A DNA stretch of 64,000 nt from an uncultured Spirochaetales bacterium. Its GTDB lineage: Bacteria; Spirochaetota; Spirochaetia; Sphaerochaetales; Sphaerochaetaceae. The notes under the pieces were generated by a model. That model saw only the letters and a program-made list of their open reading frames with translations. It did no database searches and had not been told where the DNA came from. This document shows, one piece after another, positions 46,041 to 55,065 of the stretch (positions are counted from its first letter, which is position 1; each line of letters opens with the position of its first letter). The stretch lies in the NCBI GenBank assembly GCA_944388965.1, contig CALXKL010000002.1, positions 1 to 64,000 of the forward strand, read 5' to 3'. A program made the translations under genes and the position numbers.

Positions 46041-47801
46041 TCAATTCGATTCAACTGGTGTTAAATACCAGCAATATTCGTTGTCTACAGAATCACCATC
46101 AAACTGCAAGTATTGCGGCTCTGCATTTTTATATAGTCCTAACTTGGCAAGTCCAGTACCAACATTTTTGAACTTTATATAAGGTTGCATATAATATTTT
46201 CCTGATTCGTCTTTTAATATACGCTCCAAAAATGCAAACGTCGTCGAGGTCTCAACAGTCTGTCCCATTGCGGTAGATTCCGTAACCGTTGTAACGATAT
46301 CTTTCTCAGCTGGTGTCGTATCAGGATTTACAATATGCCAACTGGAAACACTCACATTTCCCATCGAATTCCATTTCTTTGAATTGATCAGATATGCCTG
46401 CTCTTGTAATGGACCTGGATTAGTCAGGCTTTCTGGATTAGGCAGTCCCTCGGATGCGTCGATCAATGGCATGATTCGCAAGTCTGTTCTACCACCAGAC
46501 GCATCGTCTTCCGGACTAAGGAATACGTAATATGGAAATGAACTTCCATCTGGAGCCGAATCCACATCAACAACAAAATTTGTCGATGTAGTCGCCCCAA
46601 TCATCGGTTTCAATTCTCCTGTCCAAGAATAACTTGTTCCAGCGAAACCCTTTGTTATTATTTCAACTTCACATGAAAAAACGAAACTATCCTCTGTGCG
46701 GGTAAGTATGATTTCAAGTAAGCCGTAATCAGTATCGCTATCAAGCTGGGAAATATACAAAATATCTGTATAATTTAGAAAACCAATCTTGGCTTTTGGT
46801 GCGCCTGAAACAGAAATCTTGTATTTTGAAAAGTCCACATCATCAGCGAAATCAAAATATATGAATGCACTTCGATAATTCTTTTCGATTGTTTTAACAA
46901 TCAATGGAATCGTACACTTGATTATGTTACTTCGCTGAGTATTCGAGGTAACATAAAACTCGCCTGTTTCAAGGCTTTTCAACTCATCAAATGAAATAAT
47001 TGCTTTACCATCTTTGTTCTGGATGGAAGTCAGCAATGGGTCTGAGTCACCAATCTTATATAAAGAGACACTTTCATTTAATGGGATACCAGATGCTTCG
47101 AATCCAGATGAAGACATTTCGAGATGAATTGTTGAAGCAGTCTGCGAGTCATATGAAGGAATTGATAATTCCTTATGCTTACTATACTCATCATCTCCTT
47201 TAAGTGTCTGGAAAACATATGCAACATATTCCTTCTCTGCTTCTAACCCATCAACTAGAATGACAGAACTATTTTCACTGATAACATATTTAGAAAAATC
47301 ATCTCCATTAGCTGATGCAACAGTGACATGATATACGACAGAGTCTGTTGGCAATGAAGAATTGATTCGTATTTCTACACTGGTTTCATATCTTGCAGAC
47401 ACATACGCATCAGGGATGGATTCACTAAGTGACAATGCGTAATCAACAGACCCAATCGACACCCAATTGGCTGTTTCATTTGCTGTGATATCAGCGCTTG
47501 CATATATTTCGATTGTACCTTGAGGAAGCAAACCTGAAGTTATTTCAAAACTATACATATCGTTGGCATACTGGAAACCAGTTTCTACAAGCTGACCACC
47601 TGTCACCTGATACGCATATTTTTTCGCATATGCAACTGGAGTGAATCCAATTTTAATTGTCTGCCCAGTGGAACTTAACACTCTGACAGATGATTCGACG
47701 TTATCCTTGATTTCTACTTTAGGCAGATTGCCGATGATCTCGGCAGAGCATGAAGCAAAGAGTATCAGAAGGGATGACAACAGGATCACAATACGTTTCA
47801 T
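46041..47801 (-). CDS. AT-rich surface lipoprotein
   Basis: A 586-aa predicted lipoprotein (leader ending LILFASC, lipidated C18) followed by repeated beta-sandwich-like stretches (SVRVLSSTGQTIKIGF, SVEIRINSSLP, YTDILYISQLDSDTDYGLLEI). Probably several FnIII-like domains, none of them canonical. The sequence is clearly lower in GC than the genes on either side of the locus. It lies 19 nt upstream of the barrel gene. Function unknown. Confidence 0.6.
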   Translation of the reverse strand: MKRIVILLSSLLILFASCSAEIIGNLPKVEIKDNVESSVRVLSSTGQTIKIGFTPVAYAKKYAYQVTGGQLVETGFQYANDMYSFEITSGLLPQGTIEIYASADITANETANWVSIGSVDYALSLSESIPDAYVSARYETSVEIRINSSLPTDSVVYHVTVASANGDDFSKYVISENSSVILVDGLEAEKEYVAYVFQTLKGDDEYSKHKELSIPSYDSQTASTIHLEMSSSGFEASGIPLNESVSLYKIGDSDPLLTSIQNKDGKAIISFDELKSLETGEFYVTSNTQRSNIIKCTIPLIVKTIEKNYRSAFIYFDFADDVDFSKYKISVSGAPKAKIGFLNYTDILYISQLDSDTDYGLLEIILTRTEDSFVFSCEVEIITKGFAGTSYSWTGELKPMIGATTSTNFVVDVDSAPDGSSFPYYVFLSPEDDASGGRTDLRIMPLIDASEGLPNPESLTNPGPLQEQAYLINSKKWNSMGNVSVSSWHIVNPDTTPAEKDIVTTVTESTAMGQTVETSTTFAFLERILKDESGKYYMQPYIKFKNVGTGLAKLGLYKNAEPQYLQFDGDSVDNEYCWYLTPVESN

Positions 47802-47904
47802 AGACTATCCTCGATTTAAACATAATAGGCACAATCAGCCTGATATGTTCGATTACCTAGAAGATAACATACAAAACTAAATCGAAATGTTCAACAACTA
47901 TTGT

Positions 47905-48654
47905 TTAGAATAGCTTGATATACAGTCCGAATCCATCGTAGTCCTCATATCGAGGATATACGCCCATCTGATAGTATAAACCCAGCTCTATCCTGAAGAG
48001 CAGAAGATTCGCCTTTACTGAAATGGTAGGTCTAATCATCAGACCGTTATGTGAAAGGTAGAATACGCTCGGCTCATCCGAACGCTCGATATACTGCAGG
48101 TAATAGCCGAAATCGACTGCCAGCTTCACTTCCTGCCAGTCCTGGCTCGTGATCACATACTCGAACGAAAGACCGTTCTCCCAGCTGAACTCGAGCGTGG
48201 CGAACCGTCCGGTCTCGGAGCCCAGAGGAGAAAGGAAATAGTCGAATCTGGTGTACAGGCTGTACAATGTGACACCGTTCCTGTATCCGAAGGCCAGCGT
48301 ACCGCCAGGGACGAAGTCCGTTCCCCTTAGCAGCGTCACATGTGCCATGCCATCGAAGAATATACCCCGCTGACGGAACGGCTCCTCAAGCTCGAAGTCT
48401 TTGATGAGGGATAGCCTGACCTCCTCGACAATCTCGTCCTTGAAATCTTCCGACAGATACATCTCGACATCATTGGAGACCTCGATTGTCTGGACGGTCT
48501 GGTCGACGGACCGTCTTATGGCATCAAGCCGCTCTGAATTCAAGGTGCTGCTGGTTTCAGAAGGTACGTCAGACTGCGTCGGCTCATCCACCGCCCACAG
48601 CATGGACATGGATGATACAAGAGCAAGGAGCAAGACGATGGCGATCTTCTTCAT
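47905..48654 (-). CDS. Small outer-membrane beta-barrel-like protein
   Basis: A 249-aa protein with a signal peptide (MKKIAIVLLLALVSSMSMLW, then AVDE), a short helical stretch (about 40-85, possible coiled coil) and then about eight beta-strands ending GFGLYIKLF. The terminal Phe and strand pattern suggest a small outer-membrane barrel, perhaps with a periplasmic N-terminal helix. The start overlaps the preceding lipoprotein stop by 4 nt. Not recognised. Confidence 0.6.
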   Translation of the reverse strand: MKKIAIVLLLALVSSMSMLWAVDEPTQSDVPSETSSTLNSERLDAIRRSVDQTVQTIEVSNDVEMYLSEDFKDEIVEEVRLSLIKDFELEEPFRQRGIFFDGMAHVTLLRGTDFVPGGTLAFGYRNGVTLYSLYTRFDYFLSPLGSETGRFATLEFSWENGLSFEYVITSQDWQEVKLAVDFGYYLQYIERSDEPSVFYLSHNGLMIRPTISVKANLLLFRIELGLYYQMGVYPRYEDYDGFGLYIKLF

Positions 48655-49094
48655 ACTTCAGCCGTCCCCAACCATACAAGAGTATAAATGCCCCTGCCGG
48701 CAACACTCAACTGCAGACTCTCGATACCGTTGTCGGCGGATGCACTCCACACGAATGTCGCATTCACCCTCACGGCAGGATCGCTGTCATCGGTGAATAC
48801 CATGGTGCCGCTCGCCTCAAGCACGTCATACGTCGAATACGTAATATGGCAGACACCTTTTTCCGGAAGGATGTCTTCATACGAATCGTACCCTTCGAAC
48901 GTATAGGCACCCGTCGCATCCAGATTGAACTCCATATAAAGCTCGCTCATCGAGTTCTCCACATACATTCCGTACTTGGCCTCCATGAGCGTGTTCGGAA
49001 TCTGGGATGTGAACTTGTACTGCGGTATGTACTCGCAGGATGAGAGCAGGAACGCCACCATGAGAACGACGACAGTTCGGATCAGGTTCTTCAC
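48651..49094 (-). CDS. Small lipoprotein of the surface operon
   Basis: A 147-aa predicted lipoprotein (leader ending AFLLSSC, C20) with a single beta-rich domain. It overlaps both neighbours by 4 nt (ATGA-type junctions), so its translation is coupled to the large FnIII lipoprotein upstream. Not recognised. Confidence 0.62.
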   Translation of the reverse strand: MKNLIRTVVVLMVAFLLSSCEYIPQYKFTSQIPNTLMEAKYGMYVENSMSELYMEFNLDATGAYTFEGYDSYEDILPEKGVCHITYSTYDVLEASGTMVFTDDSDPAVRVNATFVWSASADNGIESLQLSVAGRGIYTLVWLGTAEV

Positions 49095-51343
49095 AATCTC
49101 ACCTCATAACCGGCACTCTCGCCGCCTTCATGCGTCTGCGTTATCGAATAGCGTCCTGTGAACGCATTGTTCGAGACGGACAGACCTCCGAAATCTATCA
49201 CTCCAGGATACATCCCGCCGATTCTGAAAGGACCACCGCTTACAGTGCCGCTTCCGGAAAGCGACACGACCATGCTATATCCTGCAGATTCGGAGAGATA
49301 GAAGTCCAGATCGAAATGCGTAGGAGCCTCGGAGTAGTACCTGGTATAGCTGAACGACACGTTTCCACCGATACCCTGGGCCACTGCATTGTATGTAATG
49401 GTTCCAGAACTTCCCGCCGGCGCCCCGCAGTTGCCCACAAGGCTCTCGCCTCCGACCGTCGCAGAACCCAGACTTCCCATTCCCTGCTGACTGATATATC
49501 CCCAGATCGAGCTCTTGCCGCCGGAGACATAGTCGGGATGAAGATCAGGTGACTCCCACGGCTTGAGAAGATGGGCCTCGAACGCATCTATATAGGCTTC
49601 GCCGGTGATGGCACCATAGCCATCGACAGAATCTGATTGGCCGCTTTCTCTTCCAAGGGCATCTCTTGCGACAGCCGTATAGGTATAGACCTGCCCCACC
49701 CTGGTGCCGTCATTGTCGTAATACGTGGAATCTGAGGTGATGAATTTCACTGGATCATCACCCTGGGTAGCTATCCCGTCTTCGACACCGGTCCTGGTGA
49801 TCACGTAATCCGCAGGCTTGTAGCTATCATCTGGAACACTCAGAGCCAGCTCCACAGGGAAGACCCCGTTGCCGTTTGCCGTCATGAGACTGCGCTTGTT
49901 GCTGCTTGCCGTGATCGTGGGAGTGTCTGGAATACCGTCGATGGTTGTGACGATGGAGCTCCTGCTCTTGAGCTCTCCGCTTCTGCTGGCGGCGGAAGCA
50001 CCAGGATTGACCGTCCTCACCTCGAAGCGCCTGATCTCGTCCTTATAAGCATCGTCAGATGCAGACTCGGCACTGACGGGGAAATCATAATCGACAAGTT
50101 CCGATTGCGAAAGGATTTCGGTTTCGACCCTATCATCTTCTCTGGTTATCGTCACCTCATACTCCCACTGCGTCTCGGCCTCGTCGGCTCCGACAGGAAG
50201 TGTCACGCCGATGTCGAACCCTCTTCCATCCTCCTTCGGCGTGAATGTAAGCTCCTGCGGAGGCGAGAGAAGATATGCCGTCTGGACATTCGCCTGCGAC
50301 ATCCCGGTATTGTTCTGGGCGACGATGGAATACGTATAGACGACGTTCTCCCTTATGTCTCCCGGATCCTGGATGTAATATGTCTGGGATGCCTCGTCGA
50401 ATGGAAGCTCCTCCCCGGGATATGTCGGGAATATGACCGTCTCGCTGCTTCCAGGATAGCTCCTGGTCACGGTGTATGTGATCGGATCCTCCTCCGTCTC
50501 CAGTGGATCCTTCGCCCACCTGACGACGATTCCGTCTATGCTGTCGCCTTTCGTGACATCGTCGACCTCAGGAGTCGCAGCTGCGCCGATGACCCTTGTG
50601 TATCCGCTTGTGACAGGACTCCTGTCGTTCGATACACTGCCGTTGCCGCCACTTGCAGCTACGGAGAAGTACAGGTTCTTTCCAAGATCGGCCTGTGGAA
50701 CGACATAGCTGTAGCTGTTGGAATAGCCGTTGGGCTCTCCGGAATCGATCTGGGGGACTGTAGCCACAAGATCTCCAATGGCGACCGTGTCCGAATTGTC
50801 CGACGAGTAGACGTAATACTTCTCGACTCCAGGCATCTGTGTCCATGTCAGAGTGATCCTGGCGGTATCGACGCCCTTCGTCGCTTCGATGACGTCCGGA
50901 GCGGACAGTAGAGAGCCATAGCACATCGTGGACGTCTCCCCTGACTGCATTCCCACATACGTATGTGCAGTGACCCTGTATGCATAATAGTAGCCAGGCC
51001 TCAGGTCGGCATCGTCGTCTTCGTAGCGCAGGGCGCTGGGATAGTCGTATATCGGTGTCCATGCAGCCCTTGCGACATCGGCCTGGGTCGGCGTGACGCT
51101 GAATTCGGCTCTCTCAAGCGAATAGTAGTCGGCACCTGCAACGGCAGACCAGGAGACGACTATCCTGTCCTCGTAATAGGACTTGGTCGCCATCGGTCTC
51201 GACGGAGCCTGTCCTGAGAAGACCACCTCCTTTGGAGGATTGTAATCATTGCCAAGCTCAGGTGCCGAGCCGACCATCAGATCCAGATTGCACGAGACAA
51301 GCAGACAGGTCATGAAAAAGATGAAAGGAAGAAGCTTTCTCAT
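49091..51343 (-). CDS. Large FnIII-repeat lipoprotein
   Basis: A 750-aa predicted lipoprotein (leader ending CLLVSC, C18). About five FnIII-like domains follow, marked by recurring strands such as VSWSAVAGADYYSLERA, LTWTQMPGVEKYYVYSS and VYTYSIVAQNNTG. The last 170 residues are Gly/Ser-rich and of a different character (SGSGTVSGGPFRIGG). FnIII repeats in such proteins usually display or bind at the cell surface. It overlaps both flanking genes by 4 nt. Confidence 0.75.
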   Translation of the reverse strand: MRKLLPFIFFMTCLLVSCNLDLMVGSAPELGNDYNPPKEVVFSGQAPSRPMATKSYYEDRIVVSWSAVAGADYYSLERAEFSVTPTQADVARAAWTPIYDYPSALRYEDDDADLRPGYYYAYRVTAHTYVGMQSGETSTMCYGSLLSAPDVIEATKGVDTARITLTWTQMPGVEKYYVYSSDNSDTVAIGDLVATVPQIDSGEPNGYSNSYSYVVPQADLGKNLYFSVAASGGNGSVSNDRSPVTSGYTRVIGAAATPEVDDVTKGDSIDGIVVRWAKDPLETEEDPITYTVTRSYPGSSETVIFPTYPGEELPFDEASQTYYIQDPGDIRENVVYTYSIVAQNNTGMSQANVQTAYLLSPPQELTFTPKEDGRGFDIGVTLPVGADEAETQWEYEVTITREDDRVETEILSQSELVDYDFPVSAESASDDAYKDEIRRFEVRTVNPGASAASRSGELKSRSSIVTTIDGIPDTPTITASSNKRSLMTANGNGVFPVELALSVPDDSYKPADYVITRTGVEDGIATQGDDPVKFITSDSTYYDNDGTRVGQVYTYTAVARDALGRESGQSDSVDGYGAITGEAYIDAFEAHLLKPWESPDLHPDYVSGGKSSIWGYISQQGMGSLGSATVGGESLVGNCGAPAGSSGTITYNAVAQGIGGNVSFSYTRYYSEAPTHFDLDFYLSESAGYSMVVSLSGSGTVSGGPFRIGGMYPGVIDFGGLSVSNNAFTGRYSITQTHEGGESAGYEVRL

Positions 51344-54300
51344 ACAGGAGCTACTCCTACAGTCTGCGCTGCAATGCTGGCTGAAGTTCCATCCGGACGT
51401 GTCAGATCATATGACCCGCTGCCATTTCCCGGGGTAACCGTATTGTAGACAAGAGAAACTCGACCATAGCCTAAAGGAAGGACAGCATTAATCACATTGC
51501 CGTTTTTCGACGTGACACTCGAAATAGTATTGTTCACTACTGCACTGCTACCAGAAATGTTCAGGTCGATTCTTCCAGAGACCATTATTCCTGCAACCGA
51601 GAAATACTCCATTTCAACGAAAGCATTACGTCTATCGGAAAGGCCTGCATAGGAGATGATGATATCTGCAGATATTGATGACACCTTATCTTCCCCATCA
51701 ATATCCACTACACCAAAATCTCTTGAATATGGATCCTGTCCTGTCAGTGTCTGCCACCAATCTTCATCATAATGCTCGTTCGGGTAACTGATTGCATTGG
51801 AAACGACTGTATTCACCAAGTTGATTATTTCAATGTCTCTAAGGGCAACAGGCATAAGGGAATCATTGGTTATAGGATGAGAAACCTTGTCCGTCTCATA
51901 CTCGATTCTGTCGTTCCTGCATGAAACGGACAAATCGATATATACGGAGCCAAGAATCGTCGGTCTTACCATATACACATTGATGAATCCATCTTCCTTG
52001 TAGGCCTTGCCATCAACAATGTCGGATTCGTCGATTGAGCCTTCTTCGATGCTATCGGCATCCACTACAAGCGAACCGGATCTGAGTGAAGACGAAATCA
52101 CATAATCCGTCGCAAACGGATTCTCTCTGAACGACACCCGATAGTAGTATTCGTCATTTGTGGAAAGCTCCTCGACGCTGAACTGCTCGGGATGGTAGAG
52201 CGGGAAGCCGACATTGTCCATGAGACCGAAATCGGAAGTGTCGGTATCTTTGAAATGGTTCTGCAACGGCCCCTCTATTCCACCGATCATTGACGAGACC
52301 GTGTATTCGTAATAGTCGTTAGTCGCTCTGCTCCCACTATTCCTGTCTGCTATCTGATATGAGTTGGACCTTGTGTATGCGACGAACTGCCAATCGGAAT
52401 CAGGGTCATCATAGACTCTTCGATATACATTGTAGCCAGAAACGCCATCGACAGCAGACCAGCCGATGGTCGTGATCTCCGAACTCTCCGCCTTGCTCGC
52501 CACGATATCCATTGGAGGCTTCACCCAATATCCTTCGACAAGGTCCGTGCCGCTATCGGAGACCTCGCTGTTGAACTGAGGGAAGATGCTGAACCAGTAG
52601 CTCTGTGACAGGGCATATCCGCCTATGGCGGAGACATCCTCTGCAGAGAATGCATATGACATGTCGGCACTTGCAACCACACGCTGCTCCGCTATCGGTG
52701 GCTGGGATGCATCGGAACTGGAATACACCCTGATGACGTACTGGCTTGCACCGGGAACGGCATTCCACTTCACGAGTATCGAATCGCCGTATTCGCCTTT
52801 CGACACATTGACGACTATCGTGGCGGGACCGAGCATGTTCCCTTCAGCGATATTCTCTGGAAGCGGATCCCTGCCGGAGACATCTCCAGCCCCATCGACC
52901 GGCCTGACGACGAACTGGTATGTGCGGCCTGCAGAGCTGGTCCCGGCGTCACGCGTGAAGGAATACGAATACAGTCCCGTTGCACTGTCGTAGAAGATTG
53001 GACCACCATCCTCCGCACCCGCTTCGGTGAACTTCTCATCACCACGCAGCCTGAAATACACCTTGTACAGATCGGCGGTACTGGCTCCTTCCACACCTGT
53101 CCACGTGACAATTATTCTGTCGGAGTATTCGCCCTTTGTCGCACTGATTCCGGAGACGGGGTCCATGCTCTTTGCAGAGAGATATCTGTATTGGGTGCTG
53201 TCTCCCTGGCTGGCTGCAAGAGCATAATAGTATGTCCTGCCATCCTCGACATCCGTGTCATCATAGGAGTTGTTCTCGAAGCCACTGCCGTCAATCAATG
53301 TGCTACCGGAATAGTCCGAGGATTCAGAGCGGTACAGGCCTATGGAGACACCTTCGGCTTTCTCGAGTGTCCAGCTCAGTTCGACATGGCCGGCGAGATT
53401 CTCCGAAGCCACGAAACCCGCGATGACGTTTGCAGACGGATCCGTGGAGACGACGTTCTCGGACAGACCGTACTCCGATTCGATTTCTCCTCGGATGACC
53501 TTCACGCGGTAGGAATAGTCGTGGTTGCCGGAAGTCCCGGTCGTAAGCGTCGAAGTCACTGTGACTTTCGAGTTGTCCGTCTCCGATGTACTGAAGGTCG
53601 AATCTTCGACATCCACCCACTCGGGATCATCCGAAGCGAATGTCGTCTCCCTTCTCTCCAGAACGACTTTATCATCCTCTTCGATGCCGAACGGGAAATC
53701 GAACGTCACCGTTTCAGTGAAACTGTTCTCAACCTCCTCATCCGCCTGGATAGAAGCCTGCACATTCACCGGAACGCTGAAGATGTGGGCGGAATTCGAC
53801 TGGGCCGCCTCGTCTTCATCCTGGGCGTTGTAGGCGTTGCTGTCGCTGAAGTAGTAATAGCTGACAACCGAATAGGTGTAGGAGACATTGGCAAGCAGAG
53901 GATGCTCTTCGGATCCTCTGTCGACCAGATGGAAATAGTCTCCATCGAATTCCATCGAAAGCTCCCGGCTTTGCACCTCGACTCCCTCTTCACTTCCGTC
54001 CTGGGTGCGCACTATGGAGAATCTGCGCTGTACGCTGTCGTCAAGACCGTGCTTGACAGGCGGGGCCGTGAACGAGACCAGGATGCCGTCCTTGCCGGAC
54101 ATCTGCGCATTGACGCTCTCGAGGGCATCGGGATATGCATCGGCATCCGTAGTGAACGGCTCGGGGGATGTCCATTCGGCGATCATCTCCCTGTCGGATA
54201 TCTCCTTGTCGCCGTCATCGTCGAATCCCATCCGGACAGTAAGTGTGTATGAGGAGCTGGGGGCGAGTTCGCCGGGAAAGTCATAGGATGGGGTGCTCAG

Positions 54301-54870
54301 GAAAAACGATTCCCTCTCCTCCGTCTCGACGTTTGTGAGCGTCACATGGAACTTCGGATCGGCCAGCATCCTTCCGTCATACACGACAGAGGGATATCTG
54401 ATGATGATTCTCAACCTGTTTCCGGAAAGGACGGTCGAGACGTCATCGATGTTGTTGATGGTGGATATGAACACGGGCTCGCTCTCCGCAGACAGGCTGT
54501 TCCTGCCGGAAGAGACCATGGAGGCGACTCTTATCAGGTATATCTCGTCGGCCCTCACGGTGAACGTCGTCTGGGGAAGGACGGACGGAATCGTGGAGCG
54601 CTCGCCGGTGAACACCTCCTCATCCGTCTGGTAGTAGACGATATAACCTGTAACGGAATCCACACTGTCCCAGCTGACGGACAGCGTGACCTCGTCTGCA
54701 CCCTGCTGTCTTGCGGCGACTGCGACCTTGACGTTCTGTGGAGTCGACGGGCTCTTGACGACTTCGGCTTCGGCCTGCTCTCTCGGCTCGATGGCAAGAG
54801 AGCAGGAGATGAAGGAAATCAGCAGGATTGAAATTAACAGACAAATTCCTACAACTTTGCCTAGTTTCAT
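51340..54870 (-). CDS. Very large FnIII-repeat lipoprotein
   Basis: A 1176-aa predicted lipoprotein (leader ending ISFISC, C23), first gene of the leftward operon. Six or more FnIII-like domains are visible from repeated core strands (LSVSWDSVDSVTGYIVYYQ, LSWTLEKAEGVSIGLYRSE, IVTWTGVEGASTADLYKVYF, VKWNAVPGASQYVIRVY, IGWSAVDGVSGYNVYRRVY). The C-terminal 200 residues are distinct, more AT-rich, and contain IEIINLVNTVV and later VLPLGYGRVSLVYN, echoed in other proteins of the locus. It is probably surface-exposed; the ligand is unknown. Confidence 0.75.
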   Translation of the reverse strand: MKLGKVVGICLLISILLISFISCSLAIEPREQAEAEVVKSPSTPQNVKVAVAARQQGADEVTLSVSWDSVDSVTGYIVYYQTDEEVFTGERSTIPSVLPQTTFTVRADEIYLIRVASMVSSGRNSLSAESEPVFISTINNIDDVSTVLSGNRLRIIIRYPSVVYDGRMLADPKFHVTLTNVETEERESFFLSTPSYDFPGELAPSSSYTLTVRMGFDDDGDKEISDREMIAEWTSPEPFTTDADAYPDALESVNAQMSGKDGILVSFTAPPVKHGLDDSVQRRFSIVRTQDGSEEGVEVQSRELSMEFDGDYFHLVDRGSEEHPLLANVSYTYSVVSYYYFSDSNAYNAQDEDEAAQSNSAHIFSVPVNVQASIQADEEVENSFTETVTFDFPFGIEEDDKVVLERRETTFASDDPEWVDVEDSTFSTSETDNSKVTVTSTLTTGTSGNHDYSYRVKVIRGEIESEYGLSENVVSTDPSANVIAGFVASENLAGHVELSWTLEKAEGVSIGLYRSESSDYSGSTLIDGSGFENNSYDDTDVEDGRTYYYALAASQGDSTQYRYLSAKSMDPVSGISATKGEYSDRIIVTWTGVEGASTADLYKVYFRLRGDEKFTEAGAEDGGPIFYDSATGLYSYSFTRDAGTSSAGRTYQFVVRPVDGAGDVSGRDPLPENIAEGNMLGPATIVVNVSKGEYGDSILVKWNAVPGASQYVIRVYSSSDASQPPIAEQRVVASADMSYAFSAEDVSAIGGYALSQSYWFSIFPQFNSEVSDSGTDLVEGYWVKPPMDIVASKAESSEITTIGWSAVDGVSGYNVYRRVYDDPDSDWQFVAYTRSNSYQIADRNSGSRATNDYYEYTVSSMIGGIEGPLQNHFKDTDTSDFGLMDNVGFPLYHPEQFSVEELSTNDEYYYRVSFRENPFATDYVISSSLRSGSLVVDADSIEEGSIDESDIVDGKAYKEDGFINVYMVRPTILGSVYIDLSVSCRNDRIEYETDKVSHPITNDSLMPVALRDIEIINLVNTVVSNAISYPNEHYDEDWWQTLTGQDPYSRDFGVVDIDGEDKVSSISADIIISYAGLSDRRNAFVEMEYFSVAGIMVSGRIDLNISGSSAVVNNTISSVTSKNGNVINAVLPLGYGRVSLVYNTVTPGNGSGSYDLTRPDGTSASIAAQTVGVAPV

Positions 54871-54923
54871 ACAGAAGGCTTTTTAATGGTTTTGTGAAAT
54901 AAAAGCAATAGGAGAACCAGATT

Positions 54924-55035
54924 ATATTACAATTGGACAAGAAAATGTCAAAATAACGAACAGATTGTCTAATTTATTGTCCTGCAAGAATTTTCCTCGA
55001 AAGAGCCTTGAACAGCTATTGAATGTTATTATACT
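54924..55035. promoter_or_regulatory. Divergent promoters of the surface locus
   Basis: Leftward: -35 TTGACA (54946-54951) with -10 TAATAT (54924-54929, 16-bp spacer). Rightward: -35 TTGAAC (55008-55013) with -10 TATACT (55030-55035, 16-bp spacer). The AT-rich 55 bp between the two -35 elements includes two ATTGTC direct repeats that could bind a shared regulator. Confidence 0.6.
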
Positions 55036-55065
55036 TTTCATTAGGATTCTGTTCGGTAAATGTGT

